Made by a program: the position numbers and the translations under genes
Assembly (NCBI GenBank): GCA_964486935.1
Contig: CAZAPG010000020.1
Location: forward strand, 1-64,000
DNA from: CAZAPG01 sp964486935
GTDB taxonomy: Bacteria > Chloroflexota > Anaerolineae > 4572-78 > J111
Direction: 5' to 3'
DNA length: 64,000 nucleotides
Notes under the pieces: model-generated
What the model was told of the DNA's origin: nothing
The model's database searches: none
The model's input: only the letters and a program-made list of their open reading frames with translations
Shown: positions 8,806 through 17,354 of the stretch, one piece after another
How positions within the stretch are numbered: position 1 is the first letter of the stretch
Layout of the letters: each line of letters begins with the position of its first letter

Positions 8806-10503
8806 TAAATCAAATGCTTCCCATACAAGTTGATCTAACTCTTGTTCTACAGCATTAGCTTGCGGTGATGAGGGAATTAAATCATAAAGTTCTTTGGTAA
8901 TTTGAATAATATATTGTGAAACCTTAGTATCAGGATCAGGCAACGGAAATTTTTCTACATATTGCGTCATAAATCGGCGTCGCCCGGCGTACAATTTGTT
9001 GTTGAATTTATAATCGTAGAAAGTCTCTATAAAAGATGAATTACCAACGGCTAAAATAAGCCACAGTAAATCAGCTTGCTCAGGGTTTTTAGCTACGAGC
9101 CAATAGCAATCTCCATTTACCACAGACCCGCTCAAATCTATCCAAAAAGTTGGTTTTTCAGTGATGTCACGAAATACAACTTTTGGATATCTCCATACTT
9201 CGGGGTCGTGGGGAACCCAGATTTCATACCACTGACGTCCGGCTTTCAGGACATATTCCCTTTTTTCTAAAACTGAACGATAAAAATAAAGATATTTGGC
9301 AGATCGTGGATAATCACTGAGATTTACAGCAACCCGTTTTCCATTAACTACTTGATGAGGATAAAGAATTTCTCTTTGTTTTTTTGGGCTAATAGCCTTG
9401 AACCGCCGGGCTATATGATGGGTGGTCAAAGGTCTAAGCAATTCGGGTCTTTCTTCTTCTGACATATCTTGCCAATTTGACCGAATAAACACCTTGTCTG
9501 CTGTTGTTTTTACTCCAACCCGAATCCTGCCAACATCACCAAATACGCAAAATGTTTTTGCCTTTACTCTCGCCAACCAATCTTCGGAGTCATTTGTAAT
9601 GATGCTCCATACTTTGGCTGGATTTTTTTCATACTTGAGTCTGCCTTGTTGAACATAATAACAATCACCATTCTCTACCTCAACAATACCATCCTGCTCC
9701 AAAGCAGTAATTGCATTTTTAGAAAGTTGGTCTGGATTTACATTGGAAACCGAATAAATAGATGTGAATTTAGACAAAATTTGTGACTTACCAGTTTTTC
9801 GTTGAAGAAGGAGTACTGCTGGCAATACAGCAGCCTCAAATAGACGAGTATCTCCCAAATCCCATATATGGAGAATGTCAAATTTTTCAATAATACTTTT
9901 ACGCACACTTGCGCCAGATTTTGTAGTTAAAAATCTATTAGATACGATAATTCCGGCAATGCCACCAGGACGAAGAATGTGAGCAATCCCGGCAATGAAA
10001 GCATAATAAAGATCAACCCGGCCTGACAAACCAAATTGCCGGGCAATAATTTGAGCCTTGTCTTTTCCCATAACCTGCGTTCTAACATAGGGAGGGTTCG
10101 CGATAACTATATCAAATGGTTGGGGCGGACCTTCGGCAAATAAATTATACTGTCCATTAAGAGCATAATTTGCTAAAACAAATTCAAGAAAATCATCGCA
10201 AGTTAATTTCAGCGAAAGCTCTGAAAAATCCTCCCGAATTCTCATCCGCGCTGACTCCACTGCGGCTGAACTGGTATCAAAACCCGATACTTCTATCTTA
10301 GAATAGTTATTAGCCCTAAACTTTTCCAACAAAGATAAAAGTAATTGTCCGTCTCCAACAGCAGGGTCTAATAAACGAATTTCCTTCGTTCGAGATTTAC
10401 AGGCCCAAGAATTTAATATTTGTTTCGCTACAAAGTCGGCCAATATTTTTGGTGTGTAATGAATGCCGGCCTCTTTGCGTCGTTTCGCCGATAAATAGAT
10501 CAT
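8782..10503 (-). CDS. Type II N6-adenine DNA methyltransferase (gamma class)
   Basis: 573 residues. Motif X-like start RKEAGIHYTPKILADFVAKQ, SAM-binding motif I LLDPAVGDGQLLLSLL near residue 45, and catalytic motif IV IVIANPPYVRT near 134 occur in the X-I-IV order of gamma-class enzymes such as M.TaqI and the Eco57I family. The C-terminal half, from about 300, is the target recognition domain. It protects host DNA from the neighbouring endonuclease. It is transcribed towards the endonuclease gene and overlaps its 3' end. AT-rich like the rest of the island. Confidence 0.92.
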   Translation of the reverse strand: MIYLSAKRRKEAGIHYTPKILADFVAKQILNSWACKSRTKEIRLLDPAVGDGQLLLSLLEKFRANNYSKIEVSGFDTSSAAVESARMRIREDFSELSLKLTCDDFLEFVLANYALNGQYNLFAEGPPQPFDIVIANPPYVRTQVMGKDKAQIIARQFGLSGRVDLYYAFIAGIAHILRPGGIAGIIVSNRFLTTKSGASVRKSIIEKFDILHIWDLGDTRLFEAAVLPAVLLLQRKTGKSQILSKFTSIYSVSNVNPDQLSKNAITALEQDGIVEVENGDCYYVQQGRLKYEKNPAKVWSIITNDSEDWLARVKAKTFCVFGDVGRIRVGVKTTADKVFIRSNWQDMSEEERPELLRPLTTHHIARRFKAISPKKQREILYPHQVVNGKRVAVNLSDYPRSAKYLYFYRSVLEKREYVLKAGRQWYEIWVPHDPEVWRYPKVVFRDITEKPTFWIDLSGSVVNGDCYWLVAKNPEQADLLWLILAVGNSSFIETFYDYKFNNKLYAGRRRFMTQYVEKFPLPDPDTKVSQYIIQITKELYDLIPSSPQANAVEQELDQLVWEAFDLSSEKIAR

Positions 10504-10506
10504 TCT

Positions 10507-10653
10507 TTAATCATTATTTTCCCGATAGCCAATATCCCTGATTGAATGATACTCATAGTCATCATTTTTGTCAACAAAGGTGCCAATTGCTTTGGTTAAT
10601 TTTTGTGGGGAGTTAGAGGGGAGTTTATGAGGAGTTTGTGGTATAACTTGCAT
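10507..10653 (-). CDS. Possible 48-residue leader ORF before the methylase
   Basis: An ATG-initiated frame of 48 codons ends three bases before the methylase ATG on the same strand. The product MQVIPQTPHKLPSNSPQKLT... is polar and matches nothing I know; no good ribosome binding site precedes it. It could be a small regulator or simply an open leader. It overlaps nothing else and is reported only as a candidate. Confidence 0.25.
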   Translation of the reverse strand: MQVIPQTPHKLPSNSPQKLTKAIGTFVDKNDDYEYHSIRDIGYRENND

Positions 10654-10687
10654 AAAAGAGATTCTTTGTTGCGAGCTTAACAAAAAA

Positions 10688-11917
10688 TTACCTTGCCTCA
10701 GCCTCGACCCAATGGCGCAGCAGGCCCCGATAGTGGGCAATAAATTTTTCATGCTCGCGCGCGGGAAAGGTGGATTGCACGGTTTGCAGCAGAATCTGGT
10801 CAAACTCCTGGCTTTGGGCCAGTTGCCACATGGTTTCATCCAAATCCTTTAGCTGGTTGGCCCGGAACTCGTTGAATTTGTCGGTTTCAAAATGCTTGTC
10901 GGCCAGTTTTTCGTATTCGACCAGCTTTTCATCGTAGCTGCGGTCGGAGTCGGCAATTTTGAAATATTTTTCAATATCCATGGTGATGCGCATGGGGCGC
11001 TCGGTGACGGCGCAGAAGATGCTCCAGGCCAGCAGCGATTTGATGGCCCACGGAAAGTAGTAGTGCAGGCTGGTAACGGCAATATCGGGGCAGGCGTTGG
11101 CAAAGTCGATGGGCCACAGTGTGCCGTTTTTAAGAATGGCCTCGCAGGAGTTGAAGTCCCAGCGGAAAAAGGCGTTGATGACCTTGGTGATGATGCGAGC
11201 CTCGCGTCCTTTGTCCGGGCTGAGAAAATTGTGGTCAATCTGGTAGCGGCCATGCATCGGCTGGGCGGGGTCGTAATGCAGGCTGATGACCTGCGGCCCG
11301 ATGGCCAGCGAGCGCACAAAAACGTCAAAATTATCCAGCCCGGCCTGCAGGTGCATCAGCATCTGGCCGGAGGCGTCGTAAGTTTGCATTAGCTGTTGTT
11401 CATCATCTACCCGGCTGACGCCGCGCCAGCCGCCGCCGTCAAAGGGCTTCATGTAAAGCGGGTAGCCAATTTGCCCGGCAATCTCCGGCAAGTTGAACAT
11501 ATCGTGATATTTGGCGGCGGTGATGCGGTATTTCTCGGTATCGGGGCCGGATTTGGCCGGAATCAGCCAGGTATCGGGGATATTCAGCCCCAGCCGCAGC
11601 ATGGCGCAGTAAGCCGAATGTTTTTCCATGCTTTGGAAGGTGAAGGGGTTGTTGAGCAGGTAAACTTTATTTACCAGCGCGGCCTTTTTCAGCCACTCGC
11701 GGGGGTTGAAGTGCCAGTAGGCCAGCCGGTCGATAACCAGATGGTAGCTGGTGGGCGCGGTCAATTTGAAGGGATGAATGCGGATGCGCTCCACCTGAAT
11801 CTGGTAACTCTGGCGGCGGTAGGTGATGGGGGCAGCCATCCGGCGGGCCAGGGCTTCCAGCGTGCCGGGCCAATCTTCTTCATCGCCAAGCAGCAAACCG
11901 ATTTTTTTGGTAATCAT
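10688..11917 (-). CDS. ATP-grasp family ligase
   Basis: 409 residues from the ATG at 11917, which has AGGAG seven bases upstream; the longer frame to 11977 lacks one. The middle shows ATP-grasp features: IGYPLYMKPFDGGGWRGVSRV (Lys plus glycine-rich loop over ATP), DVFVRSLAIGPQVISLHYDP, and the metal-binding stretch LWPIDFANACPD near the end of the fold. RimK- and carboxylate-amine ligase-like members join a carboxylate to an amine or thiol through an acyl phosphate. The C-terminal 100 residues are helical and charged. A putative esterase gene lies 75 bases upstream on the same strand, so the two probably act together. Substrate unknown. Confidence 0.8.
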   Translation of the reverse strand: MITKKIGLLLGDEEDWPGTLEALARRMAAPITYRRQSYQIQVERIRIHPFKLTAPTSYHLVIDRLAYWHFNPREWLKKAALVNKVYLLNNPFTFQSMEKHSAYCAMLRLGLNIPDTWLIPAKSGPDTEKYRITAAKYHDMFNLPEIAGQIGYPLYMKPFDGGGWRGVSRVDDEQQLMQTYDASGQMLMHLQAGLDNFDVFVRSLAIGPQVISLHYDPAQPMHGRYQIDHNFLSPDKGREARIITKVINAFFRWDFNSCEAILKNGTLWPIDFANACPDIAVTSLHYYFPWAIKSLLAWSIFCAVTERPMRITMDIEKYFKIADSDRSYDEKLVEYEKLADKHFETDKFNEFRANQLKDLDETMWQLAQSQEFDQILLQTVQSTFPAREHEKFIAHYRGLLRHWVEAEAR

Positions 11918-11944
11918 CGTTAAGCTCCTGTCAACGGTTTTTGA

Positions 11945-11990
11945 TTCAGGGTTCAGACTGAAACCTGCAACCTGCAACCCGAAACCTTGT
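11945..11990. repeat. Short repeat cluster of the CCTGCAAC type
   Basis: The gap between the ATP-grasp and esterase genes contains AAACCTGCAACCTGCAACC, a near tandem repeat of a 7-base unit. The same unit recurs at 55878-55954, and related runs occur at other gaps, so this looks like a dispersed short tandem repeat rather than a regulator. Confidence 0.55.
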
Positions 11991-11992
11991 AT

Positions 11993-12733
11993 TTACCCCA
12001 ACGCCTTGCCCAAATGATGGGCAACCTGTTTGCGCCACCAATACCAGTGATGCTCCACATCACGGCCCCAGATGTCGCGCTCGTGGCTGATGCCCTTTTC
12101 GGCCAGCAGGTCGGCCAGGCGATGGGTGTCGTGCAGACATTTATCCTCCCAGGCGCCCTGGCCGCAAACCAGCGCCAGATGGGTGTTGTGGCGGACATGC
12201 TCCAGCGCGTGGCCGTGCAGATGGTACAGGTAGGCCAGCGGATTGTTGTAGTAAACATCTTCGGAGCCGCTAGACCCGCAGACATCTTCGATGTTGTAGC
12301 GCCCGCTCATGCACAGCGCGTAATTAAAAATGTGAGGAAATTTAAGGGCAAAGTTGGCGGCGTGGTACGCGCCCAGGCTGCACCCGGTCAGGCCAATTTT
12401 TATATCGGGCGAGCGGCAGTCAAAGCGAATGGCCGGCGCCAGATTGTTGATGATAAAATCCTGGTAGGCGTTGTGGCGCACGGCCCGCCAGTGGGGGTCA
12501 ATTCCGTGGTTCAGCCACGATTCGTGGTCCAGCCCTTCGGGGCAGTAAATTTTTACCTTGCCGGCCCCTATCAGGTGGGCCACGGCCTCGATCATACCGT
12601 TGTTTTCAAAATCATAAAACTGGCCGCCGCCGGAGGGAAAGGCAATCAGCGGCGGGCCGTAATGCCCAAAAGCCAAAATTTGCATGTCGCGCCCAACGGC
12701 CGGGCTGTAAATTTTTTCGTAGCGTCTGAGCAT
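11993..12733 (-). CDS. Putative esterase, alpha/beta hydrolase (esterase D type)
   Basis: 246 residues from the ATG at 12733 (AAGGG five bases upstream); a longer frame to 12883 has no start support and would run into the divergent promoter. The nucleophile elbow is GLTGCSLGAYHA, Ser in a G-x-S-x-G box, as in the putative esterase / esterase D family. LIAFPSGGGQFYDF is the early oxyanion-hole strand, and EHHWYWWRKQ supplies a late His. The protein is rich in His, Trp and Tyr. It precedes the ATP-grasp ligase on the same strand, which suggests a shared pathway of acyl or amide transfer. The actual ester is unknown. Confidence 0.8.
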   Translation of the reverse strand: MLRRYEKIYSPAVGRDMQILAFGHYGPPLIAFPSGGGQFYDFENNGMIEAVAHLIGAGKVKIYCPEGLDHESWLNHGIDPHWRAVRHNAYQDFIINNLAPAIRFDCRSPDIKIGLTGCSLGAYHAANFALKFPHIFNYALCMSGRYNIEDVCGSSGSEDVYYNNPLAYLYHLHGHALEHVRHNTHLALVCGQGAWEDKCLHDTHRLADLLAEKGISHERDIWGRDVEHHWYWWRKQVAHHLGKALG

Positions 12734-12837
12734 CGTTGCCCTTGGTTTGTGGTAGAATGGGGAAAAACTGCCACCATTTTGCCGGAGATGCCATTTGGAG
12801 TCAAATAATAATAGCTGGTTTCCAAATTGGGGGCGGG

Positions 12838-12873
12838 TAAAATGTGTCCGGTAATTACATTTTATGGTACAAT
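12838..12873 (+). promoter_or_regulatory. Promoter/operator region of the nitroreductase gene
   Basis: A perfect 8-bp inverted repeat, TAAAATGT (12838-12845) and ACATTTTA (12857-12864), is followed by a -10-like TACAAT at 12868-12873, 35 bases before the nitroreductase ATG. A dyad just upstream of a -10 box fits a repressor or activator site. The -35 is poor, so control by a bound protein is plausible. Confidence 0.4.
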
Positions 12874-12907
12874 TTTGGCTCAAAAAATCTTTTAAAAAGA
12901 GGCGTCA

Positions 12908-13576
12908 ATGCAACAGCCCAAATTTATCCCCCTGCCGGAGTACCGGGAATATCCGGTTGAAGAGATGCAGCGCCGCGCCGCCGGGTTTTACGCCGATATC
13001 CGCCGGCGGCGCACCGTGCGAGAATTTTCCAGCCGCCCCGTGCCGCGCGATATCATTGAGAATTGCTTGCGGGCGGCGGGCACCGCGCCCAACGGGGCCA
13101 ATTTGCAGCCGTGGCACTTTGTTGTCATCAGCAACCCGGCCATAAAGCGCCAAATTCGCCAGGCCGCCGAAGAGGAGGAGCGCGCCTTTTACCGGGAGCG
13201 CGCTCCGCAGGAGTGGCTGGAGGCGCTGGCTCCGCTGGGCACCGATGAGCACAAACCCTTTCTGGAAACTGCGCCCTATTTAATTGCCATTTTTGCCCAA
13301 AGCTACGGCCTGATGCCCGATGGCCGCAAGGTGAAACACTACTACGCCACCGAGTCGGTGGGTATTGCTACCGGCCTGCTGATTGCGGCTGTTCACCACG
13401 CCGGGCTGGTCTCGTTGACTCACACGCCCAGCCCCATGAATTTTTTGAACCAGATACTCAACCGGCCCGCCAATGAACGGCCCTTTTTGCTGCTGGTGGT
13501 CGGCTACCCCGCCGAGGATGCCCAGGTGCCGGTCATTACCAAAAAACCGTTGGATGAAATTGTCACCTTTTTATGA
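12908..13576 (+). CDS. Nitroreductase-family flavoprotein, iodotyrosine deiodinase-like
   Basis: 222 residues, one nitroreductase domain. RRRRTVREF and APNGANLQPWHFVVI are the FMN-binding stretches. The active-site lid has E91-x3-Y95 and K116 in EERAFYRERAPQEWLEALAPLGTDEHKPFLE, the Glu/Tyr/Lys triad and surrounding text of iodotyrosine deiodinase (IYD) rather than of ordinary nitroreductases or BluB. IYD homologues reductively remove halogen from halotyrosines using FMN. Ribosome binding site AGAGG five bases before the ATG. Monocistronic; ends five bases from the convergent MscS gene. The IYD reading is from motif memory, not alignment. Confidence 0.85.
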   Translation: MQQPKFIPLPEYREYPVEEMQRRAAGFYADIRRRRTVREFSSRPVPRDIIENCLRAAGTAPNGANLQPWHFVVISNPAIKRQIRQAAEEEERAFYRERAPQEWLEALAPLGTDEHKPFLETAPYLIAIFAQSYGLMPDGRKVKHYYATESVGIATGLLIAAVHHAGLVSLTHTPSPMNFLNQILNRPANERPFLLLVVGYPAEDAQVPVITKKPLDEIVTFL

Positions 13577-13581
13577 GCCTG

Positions 13582-14496
13582 TTAGTCAACCAGGGTAATA
13601 TCGGCCAGTTTGAGCCGTTTTTGAACCAGCGCCAACAGGTGCGGGCGCAAATCGGCGGCCTGGCCAAAGTCAACCTTAACCGCCAGCGTTAATTCAACAT
13701 TTTGCCCCATGGTGCCCGACTCGCTGATGACCTGCCACGGTTCTCTGATTTCGGGCCAGCGTTTTACAATCTCCTGCCCCAAATCCTTGAGCAGCGGCAG
13801 CGTTCGTTCTAAATCGGCGGCAGCAATTTTGATTCTGATGTTGGCCGCAGAGTGCAGGCCCCGGCTGTAATTGCGAATAAAGCGAATTTCGCCGTTTGAG
13901 ATAGCATATAGTTCACCGCTTTGGGCGCGCAGCCAGGTTGCGTTGAGGCTGACATGTTCAACCACGCCCTCAATTAATTCAAATTGCGATTTGACCAGAA
14001 TCTTTTCGCCAACATTGTAGCGGTCCTCAAAAATAATGCTGATGCCCGCCAGAATATCCCCGATAAACGCGCGCCCGGCAAAAGCCAACGCCGTGCCAAA
14101 CAGGCCGGCCATCCACACCACGGTCTCTTGGCTAACAAATTGACCCGCGCTTATCAAAATTGCCAGTACAAAGGCGCTAATACTAATGGCGCTGCCCAGC
14201 AAATCCTGCAAGGTTCGCCGCCGCTCCTCTCGCCATTCCTGGTGCGATTTGAATTCAGGCGGAATCCACTTTTGCAGCCGGGTCCACTTTCTGGATACGG
14301 CCGTGTGGGGAAAAAACGGGTCAAAGCTGCGGTTGACCAGCAAAAACAATCCGGCAATTCTCCACGATAGACGAGAGCACAGCCAGGCTACCGCAAATAT
14401 GAGCAGAATTCTGCCAATATTCATAATTGCCGATCCGGTGAAAATGGCAACTAACCGATTTACCAGAACATCTATCGACAAATCAATACCGGGCAT
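13582..14496 (-). CDS. Small-conductance mechanosensitive channel (MscS family)
   Basis: 304 residues. About three N-terminal transmembrane segments (IMNIGRILLIFAVAWLCS; ISAFVLAILISAGQFVS) lead into the MscS pore and beta domain: GTALAFAGRAFIGDILAGISIIFEDRYNVGEKI, then LIEGVVEHVSLNATWLRAQSGELYAISNGEI. A C-terminal alpha/beta domain follows. It should relieve osmotic downshock by opening under membrane tension. Start has GGGAG five bases upstream. The first 25 bases overlap the 3' end of the ParB-like/USP gene on the same strand, so the two are translationally linked, which suggests a shared stress role. Confidence 0.92.
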   Translation of the reverse strand: MPGIDLSIDVLVNRLVAIFTGSAIMNIGRILLIFAVAWLCSRLSWRIAGLFLLVNRSFDPFFPHTAVSRKWTRLQKWIPPEFKSHQEWREERRRTLQDLLGSAISISAFVLAILISAGQFVSQETVVWMAGLFGTALAFAGRAFIGDILAGISIIFEDRYNVGEKILVKSQFELIEGVVEHVSLNATWLRAQSGELYAISNGEIRFIRNYSRGLHSAANIRIKIAAADLERTLPLLKDLGQEIVKRWPEIREPWQVISESGTMGQNVELTLAVKVDFGQAADLRPHLLALVQKRLKLADITLVD

Positions 14497-16196
14497 TTTA
14501 TCTCCCGTAGTATATGGTCAACGCTGCTGCCCAACACAACTTCAAGCACGGGTTTGAATCCATAGCCGCCCATAATCAATAAATCACACTGCTGCCTGGC
14601 CACGGTTTGCAGGATTGTCTCAGGTACGTCGCCTTCGGTTAAAATGTAGGTGGCCTTTGCCCCACGCGCTTCCAGATAGCTCTGCGCTTCGCTCAATATT
14701 TGCCGGTCATGCGAGTTTTTGGCAATGGTCAAAACAACCACCGGCACATTCTGCTGGGCCGCCAGATAGGCCGATACAAACAGCCCTTCCTGGGCTTTGG
14801 GGCTGCCATCATAGGCCACCAGCGCTTTGTTGATTGCCGTAGTGACGCCAGGTACAGTGAGCACCGGCCTGGGGCAGCGATGCAGCAGCGCGCGCAAGCC
14901 CGACCCCAGCCGGCTAAACGTCTGCGTGCCCGGCGGGTGGGCCAGATGCACCACCACCAAATCGGCCCAGCGGGAACGCTCGGTGATTTTGCGGGCGACA
15001 GGGCCAACCTCTATAGACAGATTGCCTTTGATGCCGGCCAATCGGCAGCGCCGGTTGAATTCGGCCTGCACTGCCAACGCGGCTTCGGCGCCGGCTTCCG
15101 CTTCTGTGGATACTACGTGCAGGCCGTAAATCTGGCCGTGTTCATGGCGGGCCACAAACAAAGCCTGCTCCAGCGCGCACCAGCTTTCTGGCCGGCCACT
15201 TAATGAAACCAGAATATTGCCGAACAAGTGGCGGCGAGCGCGAGGCTCCAGCCGGTCGCGCCGCCACTGGCCGGGGTGTGGGCCGGCTTCCAACTCATCG
15301 GGGGTAATGGCCTCAACCCAATTCAACATTCGCCGGGCGTTTTTGCCGTGCTGGCTCACCAAATCGCTGGCGGCTGCCTCGGCGTCAATTTGCCAACCCA
15401 GATTTTTTTCCAGCTCTGCCCGGTGCCGAAAAATCCATAAATAAAGGTCGGTTTCAGTGCGACCAGGGAAATCTTGCAAAATGCCCCGCTCCCTGATCAA
15501 CTTGATTACCGGCAGATATACCTGCTCATACCAGCCAATCACCGCTTCGGGGTAACTGATGTGGCGCTGTTCAGTTTGACTTATCAGGTAACGGTGGGCT
15601 TCAATTTGGGTGTCTAATTCCCAATAGCGGCCCGGCGCCGTCATCTCAAAATTAGCTTCGGGTTTCACCTCGTCCAGCCCGGTTCGTTCCAGAAAATTGG
15701 CTAACTCTGCCTTGATAATGATATCGTCTGGCTGGTCGTCCGGTTCAAGCGGAACCGTGGTTTTGAACTGGGTAACGTGGGCCTGAATATGGCTGGCGCC
15801 CAGTTGCCTGGCTACCGAAACCCGGTGGTTGCCATCTACCACAAAATAAACCTGGCCAATCTGGTAAACTTCGATGGGCGGCAGGCCGGCGGAGTTTACT
15901 TGGGCCAACTGAACGCTGGCCCAGCGTTGTTCGGCGTTATCCTGCCTGGGCAAAAAAGTGCGGGTAAAATCGTTGTAACGTCCAACGCTGCCCACAATAG
16001 CATCCAGGGGGATATCGCGGAGGCCGCGGGTTGAACCGCCGACAATTTTGAATTTTTGCCGAATATCCTCGTAAGAGAGTAGGTCAATCGAGCGGCCGGT
16101 CAACCCGGCCATGATGACCTCCAGCGAGGCCCGCCATCGGGCCTGGCGAAAATCTTGCATGGCGGCGGCTCTGGCGGATGGGTTAAAATTGTCCAT
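14472..16196 (-). CDS. ParB-like domain + tandem universal stress protein fusion
   Basis: 574 residues. The N-terminal 145 residues resemble a ParB/sulfiredoxin-like nuclease fold, with VYFVVDGNHRVSVARQLGASHI (DGNHR at 121-125) as its core motif. Residues 150-320 are helical and family-unknown. From 325 there are two universal stress protein domains. The second ends with MGGYGFKPVLEVVLGSS, exactly the G-x2-G-x9-G-S ATP-binding signature; the first is degenerate at that point. ParB-like domains of this type bind or hydrolyse nucleotides (CTP/ATP), so a stress-responsive nucleotide sensor is a reasonable guess. Overlaps the mechanosensitive channel gene by 25 bases. Confidence 0.8.
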   Translation of the reverse strand: MDNFNPSARAAAMQDFRQARWRASLEVIMAGLTGRSIDLLSYEDIRQKFKIVGGSTRGLRDIPLDAIVGSVGRYNDFTRTFLPRQDNAEQRWASVQLAQVNSAGLPPIEVYQIGQVYFVVDGNHRVSVARQLGASHIQAHVTQFKTTVPLEPDDQPDDIIIKAELANFLERTGLDEVKPEANFEMTAPGRYWELDTQIEAHRYLISQTEQRHISYPEAVIGWYEQVYLPVIKLIRERGILQDFPGRTETDLYLWIFRHRAELEKNLGWQIDAEAAASDLVSQHGKNARRMLNWVEAITPDELEAGPHPGQWRRDRLEPRARRHLFGNILVSLSGRPESWCALEQALFVARHEHGQIYGLHVVSTEAEAGAEAALAVQAEFNRRCRLAGIKGNLSIEVGPVARKITERSRWADLVVVHLAHPPGTQTFSRLGSGLRALLHRCPRPVLTVPGVTTAINKALVAYDGSPKAQEGLFVSAYLAAQQNVPVVVLTIAKNSHDRQILSEAQSYLEARGAKATYILTEGDVPETILQTVARQQCDLLIMGGYGFKPVLEVVLGSSVDHILREIKCPVLICR

Positions 16197-16221
16197 AAGG
16201 TTAAGCCGGGTTCACTGGAGA

Positions 16222-17166
16222 TTAAAGGCCAAGCTGGTCGATAGCGTTTTTAATAACTTCAGCGCTGGCTTTGAGGGCGGTTTCTTCGTCCGCGTCGAGC
16301 GGCAGGGGCAGCGTGCCCAAAATTCCCTGCGCCCCAACCAGATGGGGCAGAGCAATGGTAACATCATTAACCCCGGCTGTCTGCGGCGTGGGGGTGCAAA
16401 CCGTTAAAAGCAGGTGTTGATCCTGAACGATGGCTTTAACAATTCTGGCCAGCGCGCTGCCGATGCCATAATAGGTTGCCCCTTTGCCTTCGATGATGGT
16501 GTAGGCGGCGCGTCGAACTTTTTGGTCTATCTCCTGCCGAACCGTATCATTGAGGGGTTTGTTCTGGCTGCGGCAAAATGCGGCCAGCGGAATGGTGCCA
16601 ATCGTTACCAGCGACCAGGCCAGCACTTCCGAGTCGCCGTGTTCGCCCACCACGTAGCCATGCACATTGGTTGAGGCCACGCCCAGATAGTCGCCCAATA
16701 AAGCCCTGAAGCGGGCCGTATCCAGCGTAGTGCCGGAGCCGATGACCCGTTGCGAATTCACGCCCCGCTCCGCGGCAAAGCGGGCGGTAATGTGGGTCAT
16801 AATATCGACCGGGTTGGTGGCTACTACCAACACCGCGTCGGGAGCGTGGGTCAAAATATCTGGCACTACGGCGGCAAAAATGGCGGCATTGCGTTCCAAA
16901 AGCTGAAGCCGGGTTTCGCCCGGTTTCTGGTTAACCCCGGCGGCAATAATTACCACCCGGCAGCCGGCCAGGTCGGCATAGCTGCCGGCCATCACCCGCA
17001 TGGAATGGGCAAAGGGGACGGCGTGTAAAATATCGGCGGCTTCGGCTCTGGCCCGCGCTTCGTTTTTATCAACCAGCACTAACTGGCTGCCAATGCCCTG
17101 CATTACCAGGGCATACGCCGCGGTTGCTCCTACTAATCCGGTTCCTACAATACCAATTTTGGGCAT
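16222..17166 (-). CDS. ldh: L-lactate dehydrogenase
   Basis: 314 residues, the family's usual length. GIVGTGLVGATAAYAL is the NAD-binding Rossmann loop. AAGVNQKPGETRLQLLERN carries the specificity Gln (LDH rather than malate dehydrogenase, which has Arg there) and the catalytic loop Arg. VVGEHGDSE contains the catalytic His, and the substrate-binding Arg lies in TTLDTARFR. It interconverts pyruvate and L-lactate with NADH in the cytosol. A stand-alone gene upstream of the ParB-like/USP gene (25-base gap) and divergent from the hydrolase at 17355. Confidence 0.93.
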   Translation of the reverse strand: MPKIGIVGTGLVGATAAYALVMQGIGSQLVLVDKNEARARAEAADILHAVPFAHSMRVMAGSYADLAGCRVVIIAAGVNQKPGETRLQLLERNAAIFAAVVPDILTHAPDAVLVVATNPVDIMTHITARFAAERGVNSQRVIGSGTTLDTARFRALLGDYLGVASTNVHGYVVGEHGDSEVLAWSLVTIGTIPLAAFCRSQNKPLNDTVRQEIDQKVRRAAYTIIEGKGATYYGIGSALARIVKAIVQDQHLLLTVCTPTPQTAGVNDVTIALPHLVGAQGILGTLPLPLDADEETALKASAEVIKNAIDQLGL

Positions 17167-17354
17167 GAATCTACTCCAAATTATTATGCTTATTTTAACT
17201 GTACTTTATTGTAATGCATTTGGGGCATTTAAAAAAATTTAAAATGGCGGCAAAAATTGACGGTTCAGCCGGCCAAAATATGGAAACATCTGCGTTTTGT
17301 GCTACAATGGGCAGGTCTGCAAACAAAAAAATGTCCGTTCCCAATATTTTCACA

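Noticed and set aside
14472..16196. ParB-like domain as a chromosome partitioning gene
   Set aside because: No ParA partner or parS sites, and it is fused to two stress domains next to a channel gene.
16222..17166. Malate dehydrogenase
   Set aside because: The specificity residue in GVNQKPGETR is Gln, as in lactate dehydrogenase; malate enzymes have Arg there.
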